In this document: positions 25,542 to 35,295 of the stretch, piece after piece
How positions within the stretch are numbered: the first letter of the stretch is position 1
How the letters are laid out: the number at the start of each line of letters is the position of its first letter
Source: Clostridium weizhouense
GTDB lineage: Bacteria > Bacillota > Clostridia > Clostridiales > Clostridiaceae
DNA: 64,000 bases
Direction of reading: 5' to 3'
Assembly: GCF_019431045.1 (NCBI RefSeq)
Contig: NZ_JAHXPT010000006.1
Location: forward strand, 124,001 to 188,000
Position numbers and translations under genes: made by a program
The notes under the pieces: generated by a model
What the model was told of the DNA's origin: nothing
What the model saw: the letters and a program-made list of their open reading frames with translations, nothing else
Databases searched by the model: none

Positions 25542-26972
25542 ATGAATTTATATTTAAAAAATATAGATAAAGTTATATTTATTACATCTTGTTCGAGTTT
25601 GATATTGATATTATGTTTAAATCAATTACCTATACTTGGTATACTTATAATTTTATCTTTAATATTAATATTAAGTTTACTTAATGAAGTTACTGTAATG
25701 AGATTTTCATTATATTTTATGATATTAAGCTGGTTTAGTCTAGATACTTTATGGTTAGCAGGACGAAATGTACCTATAAATATAAAATATTTAATAGATA
25801 TTATTAATATAATACTTATGTTTAAAATATTATTCAAAAATAAAAAATATAATTTAAATAATGTTTTTAGAGATAAGATATTAATTTTAAGTATAATTTT
25901 TATTTTTGTAAGTGTTTTTAAATGGATTATTTTTAATTATTCTTTATTAGAATTTTTTAATGGTATAAGAATATATTTAAGATTTTTACCATTTTACATA
26001 ATTATAAAAAATAATAATGATCAGAGATTATTGTGTGATTTGAAATTTATAATTATTTTACAAATTCCAATATTATTAATGCAAGTTATCAAATATACTA
26101 ATCAAGATATGATAGGGGGGACTTTTGGGATATATGGACAAACTTATTTATTTATCTTGTTAATACCAGTGTTTTTTTATATATTAAATAAATATTTAAA
26201 GAAAGATATAAGTATTTATAAAATGCTTTTAAGTGCGATTATTATTTTAAGTATATGTGCTATAAATGAAACTAAAATTGCATTTTTTATTTTTCCAATA
26301 ATATGTATTATCATGTTAATATTATTTAATGAAAAATACTCTTTTTATAGAAAGATATTTTTTACATTAATGATAAGTTTTTCTATGATAGTGTCATTTA
26401 AATTATTAATAAATAGGTATGATGGAATGGATAAATTATTTTCAGATAAGAACACAATTATTAATTACGCTACTAAAAATAATAATCCACTTTTCTATTT
26501 AGGAAGATTAGAAAATTTTAATTATATAAAGGATGTTGAGTTAAAGAGTTTTTCTAATAATTTAGTAGGAATAGGCATTGGAAGAGCGTTACAGGATGAG
26601 TTTTTTGCAGTTAATCATTTTAGTAATGGAAGAATAGTAAATCAAATCCCATTATCTGAAAAATATTTAGAATTACAACATTATGGTTACTTTTTATCAT
26701 CACTTAACACATTTTACTTTGAAAATGGTATTATTGGAATATTAATTTATTTATTTATTTTATTTATTTTATTTAAAAGGTGCGTATTTAATATAAAAAT
26801 AATAAAAAATATTAATATAACTAGCCTGAGTTATGCATTTAGTGCATTAATAATTTCTTGGATACCATTATTTTATTATAATGATATATTTTATCAATAT
26901 CAAACAAGTACTATATTTTGGATTTTAGCAGCGTTAATAAGTAAATACTATTATGATGTTAAATTAGATTAA
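25542..26972 (+). CDS. wzy: Wzy-like O-antigen/capsule polymerase
   Basis: A 476-residue integral membrane protein with roughly 11-12 hydrophobic segments. A large loop around residues 290-385 is the usual place of the catalytic periplasm-side loop in Wzy proteins. Sequence conservation in this family is poor, so the call rests on topology and on position between glycosyltransferases and the flippase. TTAGGAG precedes the ATG. Leu/Ile-rich and very AT-rich, as typical for wzy. Confidence 0.78.
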   Translation: MNLYLKNIDKVIFITSCSSLILILCLNQLPILGILIILSLILILSLLNEVTVMRFSLYFMILSWFSLDTLWLAGRNVPINIKYLIDIINIILMFKILFKNKKYNLNNVFRDKILILSIIFIFVSVFKWIIFNYSLLEFFNGIRIYLRFLPFYIIIKNNNDQRLLCDLKFIIILQIPILLMQVIKYTNQDMIGGTFGIYGQTYLFILLIPVFFYILNKYLKKDISIYKMLLSAIIILSICAINETKIAFFIFPIICIIMLILFNEKYSFYRKIFFTLMISFSMIVSFKLLINRYDGMDKLFSDKNTIINYATKNNNPLFYLGRLENFNYIKDVELKSFSNNLVGIGIGRALQDEFFAVNHFSNGRIVNQIPLSEKYLELQHYGYFLSSLNTFYFENGIIGILIYLFILFILFKRCVFNIKIIKNINITSLSYAFSALIISWIPLFYYNDIFYQYQTSTIFWILAALISKYYYDVKLD

Positions 26973-27092
26973 ATAATGAATTTAACTAATAAACAAATAA
27001 TAAGAATTTATAATAAAAAAATATGTATAGATAGGAAGTGAGTAACTAGTAGATTTGTAAGTTGTTGCTACACACTTTTGCTAGAAATAATT

Positions 27093-28076
27093 ATGAATAA
27101 TTTATTAGTTAGTATAAATTGTATAACATATAATCATGAAGAATATATAGAAGATGCAATAAAAAGTTTTCTTATGCAAAAAACAAATTTTAAATTTGAA
27201 ATTCTAATACATGATGATGCATCTATAGATAGAACACAAGATATAATTAGGAAATATCAAAGAAGATATCCGGATATTATAAAACCAATATTTCAGATTG
27301 AAAATCAATATTCAAAAGGAATTAAAAGAATAATGCATATATACAATGATAAAAGAGCTAATGGTAAATATGTAGCTTTATGTGAAGGTGATGATTATTG
27401 GACCGATCCATATAAATTACAAAAACAAGTAGATTATATGGAAAGTAATCCTTCATGTAGTATGTGTTTTCATGCATGTGAAATAGTAAATATTAATAAA
27501 AAATCAACAGGTAAAAAAATAAAACCATATAGCCAAAATTGTATAAGTTCGATAGAGGATAATATAATTATTGGAGGAGCACTTTCTCCAACTGCATCTA
27601 TTATATATCCTAAGAAATTAGTAGAAGATATGCCAGAATTTTATATGGATGCACATGTAGGAGATTATCCACTTCAAATGATTCTTGCTAGTAAAGGATA
27701 TGTATATTATATTAATGAAATTATGTCAGCATATAGAATTGGTGATAAAGGATCTTGGACTAGTAGGATGTATTTTAATGAAAATGGAAAATTGAATGCA
27801 ATTAATAATAATAATAATAATATAAAATTATTAAATGAATTTAATAAATATACAAAATACAAGTATTCAGATTCAGTAGGAAAAAAAATATTGATTCATT
27901 ATGGGAATATAGCATTAATAAATGGAAATTTGAAGAAATTAAAGAGTAAACAATATGAGGACTATTATAAAAATATTGAAACAAAAGAGAAAATTAAACT
28001 TTTTGCTAAATATTATTGGCCTAATTTATGTGAAAAACTAGCTAAAATTAAGAGGAAAACTAAATTGTATATGTAA
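27093..28076 (+). CDS. GT2-family (GT-A fold) glycosyltransferase
   Basis: A 327-residue protein. ATG at 27093 gives the usual GT2 opening, LVSINCITYNHEEYIEDAIK; an upstream TTG lacks support. IHDDASIDRTQDI is the nucleotide-binding DD motif, and ALCEGDDYWTDPYKLQKQ the DxD-like catalytic region with the family hallmark GDDYW. It has no membrane segments. Four Asn codons in a row near residue 235 (AAT tract) mark a slippage-prone run. Confidence 0.9.
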   Translation: MNNLLVSINCITYNHEEYIEDAIKSFLMQKTNFKFEILIHDDASIDRTQDIIRKYQRRYPDIIKPIFQIENQYSKGIKRIMHIYNDKRANGKYVALCEGDDYWTDPYKLQKQVDYMESNPSCSMCFHACEIVNINKKSTGKKIKPYSQNCISSIEDNIIIGGALSPTASIIYPKKLVEDMPEFYMDAHVGDYPLQMILASKGYVYYINEIMSAYRIGDKGSWTSRMYFNENGKLNAINNNNNNIKLLNEFNKYTKYKYSDSVGKKILIHYGNIALINGNLKKLKSKQYEDYYKNIETKEKIKLFAKYYWPNLCEKLAKIKRKTKLYM

Positions 28077-28146
28077 ATGATAAAAAGTAATGTATTAGTT
28101 TTTAAATATTAAAAATTATACTTGTGAAATGAGGAAATAATATAAA

Positions 28147-29610
28147 ATGGAAAATCAAAATATAAAATTAAAAGTTCTATCCTCTCTACTATGGAAGTAT
28201 ATGGAAAGAGGGGGAACTCAAGGTATACAATTTATAGTTCAAATAGTATTAGCACGTATTCTTATACCTAATGATTATGGAATAATTTCACTTATAGCTA
28301 TATTTATTACTATAGCTAATGTATTTGTTCAAAGTGGCTTTAATACAGCACTTATTCAAAAGAAAGATGCAAATGAAACAGATTTTTCATCAGTATTTTA
28401 TTTAAGTTTAGTTGTTGCTAGTTTAATATATTTATTTCTTTTCATTACTGCACCGTTTATAGCTAATTTTTATGATATAACACAACTTATACCGGTACTT
28501 AGAGTATTGTCAATTACATTATTCTTTGGAGCATTTAATTCGATTCAGAATGCTGTGGTATCTAAGAGAATGCAATTCAAAAAGTTATTTTTTAGTAGTT
28601 TAGGTGCAATGATACTATCAGGAACAGTTGGCATAGTTTTGGCATATGCTGGTTTTGGTGTATGGGCTTTGGTGCTACAACAATTAACAAATCAATTTTC
28701 AATTACTGTAATTCTTTGGTTTACAGTAAAATGGAGACCAACATTAATATTTTCTTTTGAAAGAGTTAAAGGATTGTTTTCATATAGCTGGAAATTATTG
28801 ATTTCTTCATTAATTGATACTCTTTATATGAATTTACGTAGTCTTATTATTGGAAAGATGTATAATCCAGCTATGTTAGGATTCTATAATAGGGGAGATC
28901 AGTTCCCTCAACTTATTGTTTCAAATATTAATGGTTCAATACAATCAGTAATGCTTCCAGCTTTATCTTCAGAGCAAAGCAATAGACAAAGAGTTAAAGA
29001 AATGGTCAGACGTTCAATTGTTACAAGTTCATTTATTGTATTTCCTTTGATGATAGGACTAGCGGTTATAGGAGAACCTTTAGTAAAAATTTTGTTAACA
29101 GATAAATGGTTACCTTGTGTACCTTTTTTACAAGTCTTTTGTCTTTCATACGCTTTATGGCCTATACATACTGCAAATTTGCAGGCAATCAATGCTTTAG
29201 GACGTAGTGATATTTTTTTAAAATTAGAAATTATAAAAAAGATAATGGGCATTATAATATTAGGAGTGTCTATGTTTTATGGTGTGTATGCAATAGCTAT
29301 AGGAACATTAATTAGTGGAATAATTTCTACATTTATAAATGCTTATCCTAATTTGAAGCTACTTAATTATAGTTATAAGGAACAATGGAAAGATATTACT
29401 CCATCATTAATATTATCTTTGGTAATGGGATGTGTGACATATAGTATTCAATGGAGTAATATGTCAATATATTTAACTTTAATAACTCAGATATGCGTTG
29501 GAACTATTCTATATATAGGAATGGCAAAAATATTTAAATTTGAATGTTTTATATATTTATTGAATACAATTAAAGATATGATAAAAAACAAAAAAGGAGC
29601 GACAATATGA
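28147..29610 (+). CDS. wzx: Wzx-type polysaccharide flippase
   Basis: A 487-residue membrane protein of the MOP/PST superfamily with about 12-14 hydrophobic helices. The N-terminal SLLWKYMERGGTQGIQFIVQ, then IVLARILIPNDYGIISLIAI, is characteristic of TuaB/WzxC-like exporters. It moves lipid-linked repeat units across the membrane, matching the polymerase two genes upstream. It overlaps the next gene by 4 bp (ATGA-type junction). Confidence 0.92.
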   Translation: MENQNIKLKVLSSLLWKYMERGGTQGIQFIVQIVLARILIPNDYGIISLIAIFITIANVFVQSGFNTALIQKKDANETDFSSVFYLSLVVASLIYLFLFITAPFIANFYDITQLIPVLRVLSITLFFGAFNSIQNAVVSKRMQFKKLFFSSLGAMILSGTVGIVLAYAGFGVWALVLQQLTNQFSITVILWFTVKWRPTLIFSFERVKGLFSYSWKLLISSLIDTLYMNLRSLIIGKMYNPAMLGFYNRGDQFPQLIVSNINGSIQSVMLPALSSEQSNRQRVKEMVRRSIVTSSFIVFPLMIGLAVIGEPLVKILLTDKWLPCVPFLQVFCLSYALWPIHTANLQAINALGRSDIFLKLEIIKKIMGIIILGVSMFYGVYAIAIGTLISGIISTFINAYPNLKLLNYSYKEQWKDITPSLILSLVMGCVTYSIQWSNMSIYLTLITQICVGTILYIGMAKIFKFECFIYLLNTIKDMIKNKKGATI

Positions 29611-30305
29611 AATTAGGAATAATGCAACCATACTTTTTCCCTTATATAGGATATTGGCAGTTAATGAATGCAGTAGATAAGTATGTAATATATGATGATG
29701 TTAATTTTATAAAAGGTGGCTGGATAAATAGAAATAGAATTTTAATGAATAGTGAAGCTAAGGTGATAAATGTGCAGATGAATGGTGCAAGTCCTAATAA
29801 GCTTATCAATGAAATTGAGGTATCAGGAAATCAAGTTCATAATAAAAAACTACTCAAGTCAATTGAAAGTTGTTATAAAAAAGCACCTTATTATTCAAGT
29901 ATTTTTCCTATTATTGAAAATATTATTACTCAAGATGAGAAAAACTTAGCTAAATATTTAGAATATGCTATAAAAAAGGTTTGTGAGTACTTAGATATTG
30001 ATACTGAAATAATTATTTCATCAACAATAAATAAAAATAATAATTTAAAAGGTCAAGATAAAGTTATAGAAATCTGCAAAGTACTTGGAGCAGATGAATA
30101 TTATAATGCAATAGGTGGACAATATTTATATTCCTATGAAGATTTTTCATCTGAAGGATTAAAACTTAAATTTTTAGAAACAGAAAGAATTGAGTATAAG
30201 CAATTTAATAATGAATTTGTAGCAAATTTATCTATTATAGATGTTATGATGTTTAATTCAAAAGAAGAGATAAAAAAAATATTAAATCAATATAAATTAC
30301 TGTAG
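29607..30305 (+). CDS. WbqC-family protein
   Basis: A 232-residue soluble protein with the family opening MKLGIMQPYFFPYIGYWQLM, followed by YVIYDDVNFIKGGWINRNRI. WbqC-like proteins are found in O-antigen and capsule loci with amino-sugar genes; the reaction is not established, though an acyl- or aminoacyl-transfer role to an aminosugar has been suggested. It leads a four-gene block (WbqC, DegT-like, epimerase, DegT) that probably makes or decorates an unusual amino sugar. AAGGAG precedes the ATG. Confidence 0.88.
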   Translation: MKLGIMQPYFFPYIGYWQLMNAVDKYVIYDDVNFIKGGWINRNRILMNSEAKVINVQMNGASPNKLINEIEVSGNQVHNKKLLKSIESCYKKAPYYSSIFPIIENIITQDEKNLAKYLEYAIKKVCEYLDIDTEIIISSTINKNNNLKGQDKVIEICKVLGADEYYNAIGGQYLYSYEDFSSEGLKLKFLETERIEYKQFNNEFVANLSIIDVMMFNSKEEIKKILNQYKLL

Positions 30306-30318
30306 GAGGTAATTTTTA

Positions 30319-31278
30319 ATGAAGGAAATAGGTGGCTATTTTGGATTAGAAAAACTTATAAGTAATGAATATTACAAAGGTTTAATTTCGGTAAATAGTG
30401 GAAGAAATGCTCTTTTATATATTTTAAAAGCAAAAAAGATAAATAAATTATATATTCCAGATTTTTTATGTGATTCAGTAAGTGATATGTTAAAAATATA
30501 TGGCTATGATTTTGAGTATTATACTATAGACTCTTATTTTAAACCTATATTTAATAAAAATCTTAGGGAACATGAATATTTATATATTGTTAATTATTAT
30601 GGACAATTAACAAATGAAACAATAGTTAAACTAAAGCAACAGTTTAAACAAATTATATTAGATAATACTCATGCTTTTTTTCAAGAATCTATAAATGATA
30701 TTGATACGGTATATTCTTGTAGAAAGTTTTTTGGTGTAGCTGATGGAGCATATGTTTCTACAGATTCTAAGATTAAAGAAGATTTAAAGATTGATGTTTC
30801 TAAAGAGAGAATGATACATATTTTAGGACGTTATGAGGGTACTGCATCAGAATACTATAGTTATTTTCAAAAAAGTGATGAATATTTTAAAAATGAAAAA
30901 CTTAAGTATATGTCAAATTTAACACATAATATTCTTGGAGCAATTGATTACGAAGAAGTGCGTAAAATTAGAACTGAAAATTATATTTATCTTAAAAATA
31001 AACTTGATAAATATAACAAATTAGAATTAATAACATTAGAAGGTGCTTTTGCATATCCATTCTATATAAAAAATGGTATTAAAATTAGAAAAGAATTAGC
31101 AAATAAAAAAATATATATTTCAACTCTATGGCCTAATGTTTTGAATGATACGTCTGAATGCAGTATAGCATATAATTATGCATCTAATATATTACCATTA
31201 CCATGTGATCAGAGATATAGTATTGAGGATATGGAATATATAATTAATACACTTAAACAATTATTAAATTTAAAATAA
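30319..31278 (+). CDS. Diverged DegT-like PLP-dependent protein
   Basis: A 319-residue protein. NSGRNALLYILKA and IILDNTHAFFQ resemble the PLP-phosphate and Asp positions of fold-type I DegT/DnrJ aminotransferases. YSCRKFFGVADGAYV places a lysine where the Schiff-base lysine would be. It is shorter and more diverged than the DegT protein at 32314, so activity and substrate are uncertain; it may act with the adjacent WbqC protein. GGAGG precedes the ATG. Confidence 0.62.
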   Translation: MKEIGGYFGLEKLISNEYYKGLISVNSGRNALLYILKAKKINKLYIPDFLCDSVSDMLKIYGYDFEYYTIDSYFKPIFNKNLREHEYLYIVNYYGQLTNETIVKLKQQFKQIILDNTHAFFQESINDIDTVYSCRKFFGVADGAYVSTDSKIKEDLKIDVSKERMIHILGRYEGTASEYYSYFQKSDEYFKNEKLKYMSNLTHNILGAIDYEEVRKIRTENYIYLKNKLDKYNKLELITLEGAFAYPFYIKNGIKIRKELANKKIYISTLWPNVLNDTSECSIAYNYASNILPLPCDQRYSIEDMEYIINTLKQLLNLK

Positions 31279-31313
31279 ATATAAACTTAAGCTAGATTGA
31301 GAGGTTTTTATCA

Positions 31314-32309
31314 ATGAAAAAAATTATTATTTTTGGTGCAACAGGTAATGTAGGATCATATTTAACAAAATATTGTTTAGATTATTTTGATCAATCAGAA
31401 TACGAAATTATTGTAAGCGGGAGAAGAAAAACGGATTTTTTTACTAAAAGAGGAGTAAAATATTATTCTGTTGATGTTACAGAAGAGGAAGATTTTAAAA
31501 AGCTTCCAACAGAAGATGTTTACGCAGTACTGTTATTATCAGCACAAATTCCTTCTTATATGAATGGATATAAACCAAAGGAATATATTGATTCTAATAT
31601 TATTGGAGCATTTAATGTACTTGAGTATTGTAGAAAAGTAAATGCAGATAGAATTATATATACACAAACTGTATTTGATATTTCGTTATATGCAAATGAA
31701 GATACTACTTTAAGACCAGATTTACCTAAAAACTTTAGTTATAAAGGTGATCATGCTGTATATGTTATTTCAAAAAATACTGCATTAGAGTTAATTGAGC
31801 ATTATCGTCAAGAATATGATATTAAGAGTTTTATTTTTAGGCTTCCAACAATATATAGCTATAGTCCATATCAATACTATCATCCTAATGGGATAAAGAA
31901 ATTACGTCCGGTATATCAAATGATAAATAAAGCCCAAAATAGTGAACCTATTGAATTATGGGGAAATCCTAATTATGCAAAAGATATGGTGCATGTATAT
32001 GATTTTAGTCAAATGATATGTAAAGCTATCGAAGTTAATAGAGAACATGGTTTTTATAATGTTGGAACCGGTATTCCAGTAACATTAAAAGAGCAAATAG
32101 AAACAATAATTAAGGTATTTTCACCTTCAGAAAATCCATCTCAAATTATTTATTGCTCAGAAAAACCAAGTACTGGTGGTTTTTTAATGGATATTACCAA
32201 TGCAAAAGAAGAACTAGGATATGAACCACAATATGATTGTTTAAGGTTATTTGAGGATTATAAGTTTGAAATGACAGTGAATAGATTTAAAGAATTAAGA
32301 GAGGAATAA
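31314..32309 (+). CDS. NAD(P)-dependent sugar epimerase/dehydratase
   Basis: A 331-residue extended-SDR enzyme. Rossmann motif GATGNVGSYLTKY lies at the N-terminus, DVTEEEDF near residue 55, and the catalytic YxxxK in AVYVISKNTALE (about 148-152). The usual Thr/Ser is in IYTQTVF. The C-terminal substrate half has YNVGTGIPVTLKEQ. The substrate is probably a nucleotide sugar that the next gene aminates. It ends 4 bp before the next start. Confidence 0.85.
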   Translation: MKKIIIFGATGNVGSYLTKYCLDYFDQSEYEIIVSGRRKTDFFTKRGVKYYSVDVTEEEDFKKLPTEDVYAVLLLSAQIPSYMNGYKPKEYIDSNIIGAFNVLEYCRKVNADRIIYTQTVFDISLYANEDTTLRPDLPKNFSYKGDHAVYVISKNTALELIEHYRQEYDIKSFIFRLPTIYSYSPYQYYHPNGIKKLRPVYQMINKAQNSEPIELWGNPNYAKDMVHVYDFSQMICKAIEVNREHGFYNVGTGIPVTLKEQIETIIKVFSPSENPSQIIYCSEKPSTGGFLMDITNAKEELGYEPQYDCLRLFEDYKFEMTVNRFKELREE

Positions 32310-32313
32310 GATA

Positions 32314-33459
32314 ATGTTAAATAAAAAAAAAATTATGGTAACACGTTCTTCAATGCCAAATTTTGAAGAATACATGGACGAAATTAAAGGTATATGGGAT
32401 AGTCACTGGCTAACAAATATGGGTGTAAAACATAAACAATTAGAAGCGCAGTTATTAAAATATTTAGATACACCTAATCTTACCCTTTTTACTAATGGAC
32501 ATCTCGCATTAGAGTGCATAATAGCAGCTTTAAAACTTACTGGAGAGGTTATAACAACTCCATTTACTTTTGCGTCTACAACTCATGCAATTGTAAGAAA
32601 TGGATTAAAACCAGTATTTTGTGATATTAATCCAGATGATTATACAATAGATGTGGACAAGATAGAAAGTTTAATAACGGAAAAAACTTCAGCTATTATT
32701 CCTGTTCATGTTTATGGTAATGTATGTAATGTTAAAGAAATTGAACGAATAGCTAAAAAACATAATTTAAAAGTTATTTATGATGCAGCTCATACTTTTG
32801 GAATAAAAGTTGATGGAAGAGGTATTTCTAATTTTGGAGATGCATCTATGTTTAGTTTCCATGCTACAAAAGTATTTAATACTATTGAGGGAGGAGCAAT
32901 TGCCTTCAGAGATGAAAAATTATCTAAAGTATTATACGATATAAAAAACTTTGGAATTACAGGACCAGAATCAGTTGAATATGTTGGTGGAAATGCTAAA
33001 ATGAATGAATTTCAAGCAGCAATGGGAATTTGTAATCTTCGTCATGTTGATAAAGAAATAGAAAAGAGAAAAGCTGTTGTAGGAAGATATGTTGAAAGAT
33101 TGAGCAATATCAGTGGAATTAAGTTATGTAAACCTAAAACAGGAGTAAAAAGCAATTATGCTTATTTTCCAGTAGTATTTGATGGATATAAGCTAAATCG
33201 TGATGAGATATTTGAAAAATTAAAATCTGAAAATATTATTGCTCGTAAATATTTTTATCCATTAACTAATAGTTTTGAATGTTATAAGGGTAAATTTGAT
33301 GTTGAAAAAACACCAGTTGCAAAATACATAGCAGATAGAGTGTTAACATTACCACTTTATGCTGATTTAGATTTAGATGATGTAGATAGAATTTGTGATA
33401 TTATTAAAAACGATAAAGTGCAGAATATTAAAGATGAAGTTGCAGCAACTATAGAGTAA
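32314..33459 (+). CDS. DegT/DnrJ/EryC1 sugar aminotransferase
   Basis: A 381-residue PLP enzyme. LFTNGHLALECIIAAL binds the cofactor phosphate, IYDAAHTFG gives the Asp/His pair, and FHATKVFNTIEGGAI contains the Schiff-base lysine (about 186-190). It transaminates a keto-nucleotide sugar, likely the product of the adjacent SDR enzyme. It ends IKDEVAATIE, beyond the normal family end ICDIIK, and the tail matches those of ugd and rfbA. It lies 19 bp before rfbA. Confidence 0.9.
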   Translation: MLNKKKIMVTRSSMPNFEEYMDEIKGIWDSHWLTNMGVKHKQLEAQLLKYLDTPNLTLFTNGHLALECIIAALKLTGEVITTPFTFASTTHAIVRNGLKPVFCDINPDDYTIDVDKIESLITEKTSAIIPVHVYGNVCNVKEIERIAKKHNLKVIYDAAHTFGIKVDGRGISNFGDASMFSFHATKVFNTIEGGAIAFRDEKLSKVLYDIKNFGITGPESVEYVGGNAKMNEFQAAMGICNLRHVDKEIEKRKAVVGRYVERLSNISGIKLCKPKTGVKSNYAYFPVVFDGYKLNRDEIFEKLKSENIIARKYFYPLTNSFECYKGKFDVEKTPVAKYIADRVLTLPLYADLDLDDVDRICDIIKNDKVQNIKDEVAATIE

Positions 33460-33478
33460 TATTGAGGATGTGGTATAA

Positions 33479-34390
33479 ATGAAAGGAATAATACTAGCTG
33501 GAGGCTCAGGCACACGTCTATATCCAGTTACAAAAGCAATGTCAAAGCAGATGGTTCCGATATATGATAAACCAATGATTTATTATCCAATGTCAGTTCT
33601 TATGCTTGCAGGGATAAGGGATATTTTAATTATATCTACACCAAGAGATATAGTTAATTTTAAGGAGCTTTTTAAAGATGGACAAGACTTAGGTTTAAAT
33701 ATTGAATATGCAGTTCAAGAAGAACCTAATGGTCTTGCAGAAGCATTTATTATTGGAGAAGATTTTATTGGTGATGATAATGTAGCAATGGTTCTTGGTG
33801 ATAATATTTTTTATGGTCAAAGCTTTACAGAACATTTAAGAAAAGCTGCAAGTTTAGAAAATGGAGCATATGTATTTGGTTATTATGTTCAAAATCCAAA
33901 AGCTTTTGGAGTTGTTGAATTTGATGATAATGATAAGGTTATTTCTTTAGAAGAAAAGCCAGAACATCCAAAGTCTAAATATGCAGTTCCAGGTCTTTAT
34001 TTTTATGATAATTCAGTTGTTAAAAAAGCTAAGGCTTTAAAACCTTCTGAAAGAGGAGAACTTGAAATAACTGATTTAAATAAAGTTTATATGAATGAAG
34101 GGACATTAAAAGTTCAATTATTAGGTAGAGGAATGGCTTGGCTTGATACAGGAACTCATACTTCTATGCTTAAGGCTTCTAATTTTGTTGAAGCAGTTCA
34201 AAGTACTCAAGGAACATTTATAGCATGTCTTGAGGAAATTGCTTATAGAAAAGGTTGGATTACTTCTAAAGATGTTATTGAACTTGCTAAACCATTAATG
34301 AAAACAGGATATGGTAAATATTTAATGGATGTTGTAGAGGAATTAGAACTTCAAAAAGCAAAAGCAGAAGTTGCAGTAACTTTAGAATAA
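33479..34390 (+). CDS. rfbA: Glucose-1-phosphate thymidylyltransferase
   Basis: A 303-residue enzyme for the first step of dTDP-L-rhamnose synthesis. [20 protein letters not shown] and then YDKPMIYYP form the nucleotide-binding signature, followed by VLGDNIFYG and [10 protein letters not shown]. The family normally ends shortly after GYGKYLMDV; here the chain continues and finishes [10 protein letters not shown], a tail shared with ugd and the DegT protein. It is first of the rfbA-C-D-B set, with rfbC 11 bp downstream. Confidence 0.96.
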   Translation: MKGIILAGGSGTRLYPVTKAMSKQMVPIYDKPMIYYPMSVLMLAGIRDILIISTPRDIVNFKELFKDGQDLGLNIEYAVQEEPNGLAEAFIIGEDFIGDDNVAMVLGDNIFYGQSFTEHLRKAASLENGAYVFGYYVQNPKAFGVVEFDDNDKVISLEEKPEHPKSKYAVPGLYFYDNSVVKKAKALKPSERGELEITDLNKVYMNEGTLKVQLLGRGMAWLDTGTHTSMLKASNFVEAVQSTQGTFIACLEEIAYRKGWITSKDVIELAKPLMKTGYGKYLMDVVEELELQKAKAEVAVTLE

Positions 34391-34401
34391 GAGGTGTTAT
34401 C

Positions 34402-34980
34402 GTGGGAAATTTTAATTTTAATAAAACTAATATAGAGGGAGTTTACATAATAGAGCCTAAGGTTTTTGGAGACAATAGGGGATATTTTATGGAGACTTAT
34501 AATAGGAAAGATTTTTTAGAAAAAGGACTTGATATGACTTTTGTTCAAGATAATGAGTCTAGATCTACTAAAGGAGTTTTAAGGGGACTTCATTTTCAAA
34601 AGAAACATAGCCAAGGTAAATTGGTTAGGGTAACTAAGGGTGAAGTTTTTGATGTTGCTGTTGATTTAAGACATGGTTCACCTACTTTTGGAATGTGGGA
34701 AGGTGTTATTTTAACTGAAGAGAATAAGAAACAATTTTATATCCCAGAAGGTTTTGCACATGGATTTTTGGTTCTTTCTGATGAAGCTGTGTTTAATTAT
34801 AAATGTACGAATTTTTATGCACCAGAATATGATGGGGGAGTTATGTGGAATGACCCTGATATAGATATTAAATGGCCTTTAGATGGAATTGAAAATATAA
34901 TTTTATCTGAAAAGGATAAGGTTCATCCTAATTTAAAAGATTTAGATTTAAAGATTTATCCAGACTTTTTATATAAATAG
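34402..34980 (+). CDS. rfbC: dTDP-4-dehydrorhamnose 3,5-epimerase
   Basis: A 192-residue cupin enzyme. It starts with GTG at 34402 after GAGGTG. GVLRGLHFQ carries the catalytic His, DVAVDLRHGSPTFG the second conserved block, and IPEGFAHGFLVLSD the third. It catalyses the third pathway step. It is the last gene before a 316-bp gap that holds the second copies of the structured RNA and of the dyad element, so the operon may end or be re-initiated here. Confidence 0.96.
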   Translation: MGNFNFNKTNIEGVYIIEPKVFGDNRGYFMETYNRKDFLEKGLDMTFVQDNESRSTKGVLRGLHFQKKHSQGKLVRVTKGEVFDVAVDLRHGSPTFGMWEGVILTEENKKQFYIPEGFAHGFLVLSDEAVFNYKCTNFYAPEYDGGVMWNDPDIDIKWPLDGIENIILSEKDKVHPNLKDLDLKIYPDFLYK

Positions 34981-34997
34981 AATATATTTTAAAACAG

Positions 34998-35141
34998 GTT
35001 GGTATTATAGTATAAACAAAGTTCTTAGTCTTAGGGAAACTTTCTTTGAACTGAGGGGGTAAAAATTATTATCCATGATTGTGCAGATCTTATGAAATTA
35101 TAGATGCTATCTACAGAATAAAGTTCATGGACAGATACAGG
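34998..35141 (+). ncRNA. Probable structured RNA, copy 2 (rfbC-rfbD gap)
   Basis: It aligns with 15902-16073 over its whole length. The stem TCCATGA (35072-35078) with TCATGGA (35125-35131) is perfectly paired and replaces the TCCAGGAG/CTCATGGA stem of copy 1. A shorter CTTAG/CTGAG helix replaces the long stem 1. No ORF is present. Position upstream of rfbD suggests a leader or antitermination role; the class is not recognised. Confidence 0.5.
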
Positions 35142-35160
35142 TTTACTCTTATAACTATAA

Positions 35161-35250
35161 TATATATGTTGTAATATGATTTCTACAATCAAATTTTCAA
35201 TTTAGTTTGGACATATCTTTAACCAAATAATCTAAATTGCAATATATATA
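35161..35250 (+). promoter_or_regulatory. Upstream dyad element, copy 2 (rfbD)
   Basis: The first 36 bp (TATATGTTGTAATATGATTT and following TCTACAATCAAATTTT) are identical or nearly so to 10680-10715 before mcp. The end TAAATTGCAATATATATA is also shared. It lies 46 bp before the rfbD start. Confidence 0.55.
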
Positions 35251-35295
35251 TTAACATTTATTTTAAAATATAATTAATTATAAAGTGAGAGAAGA

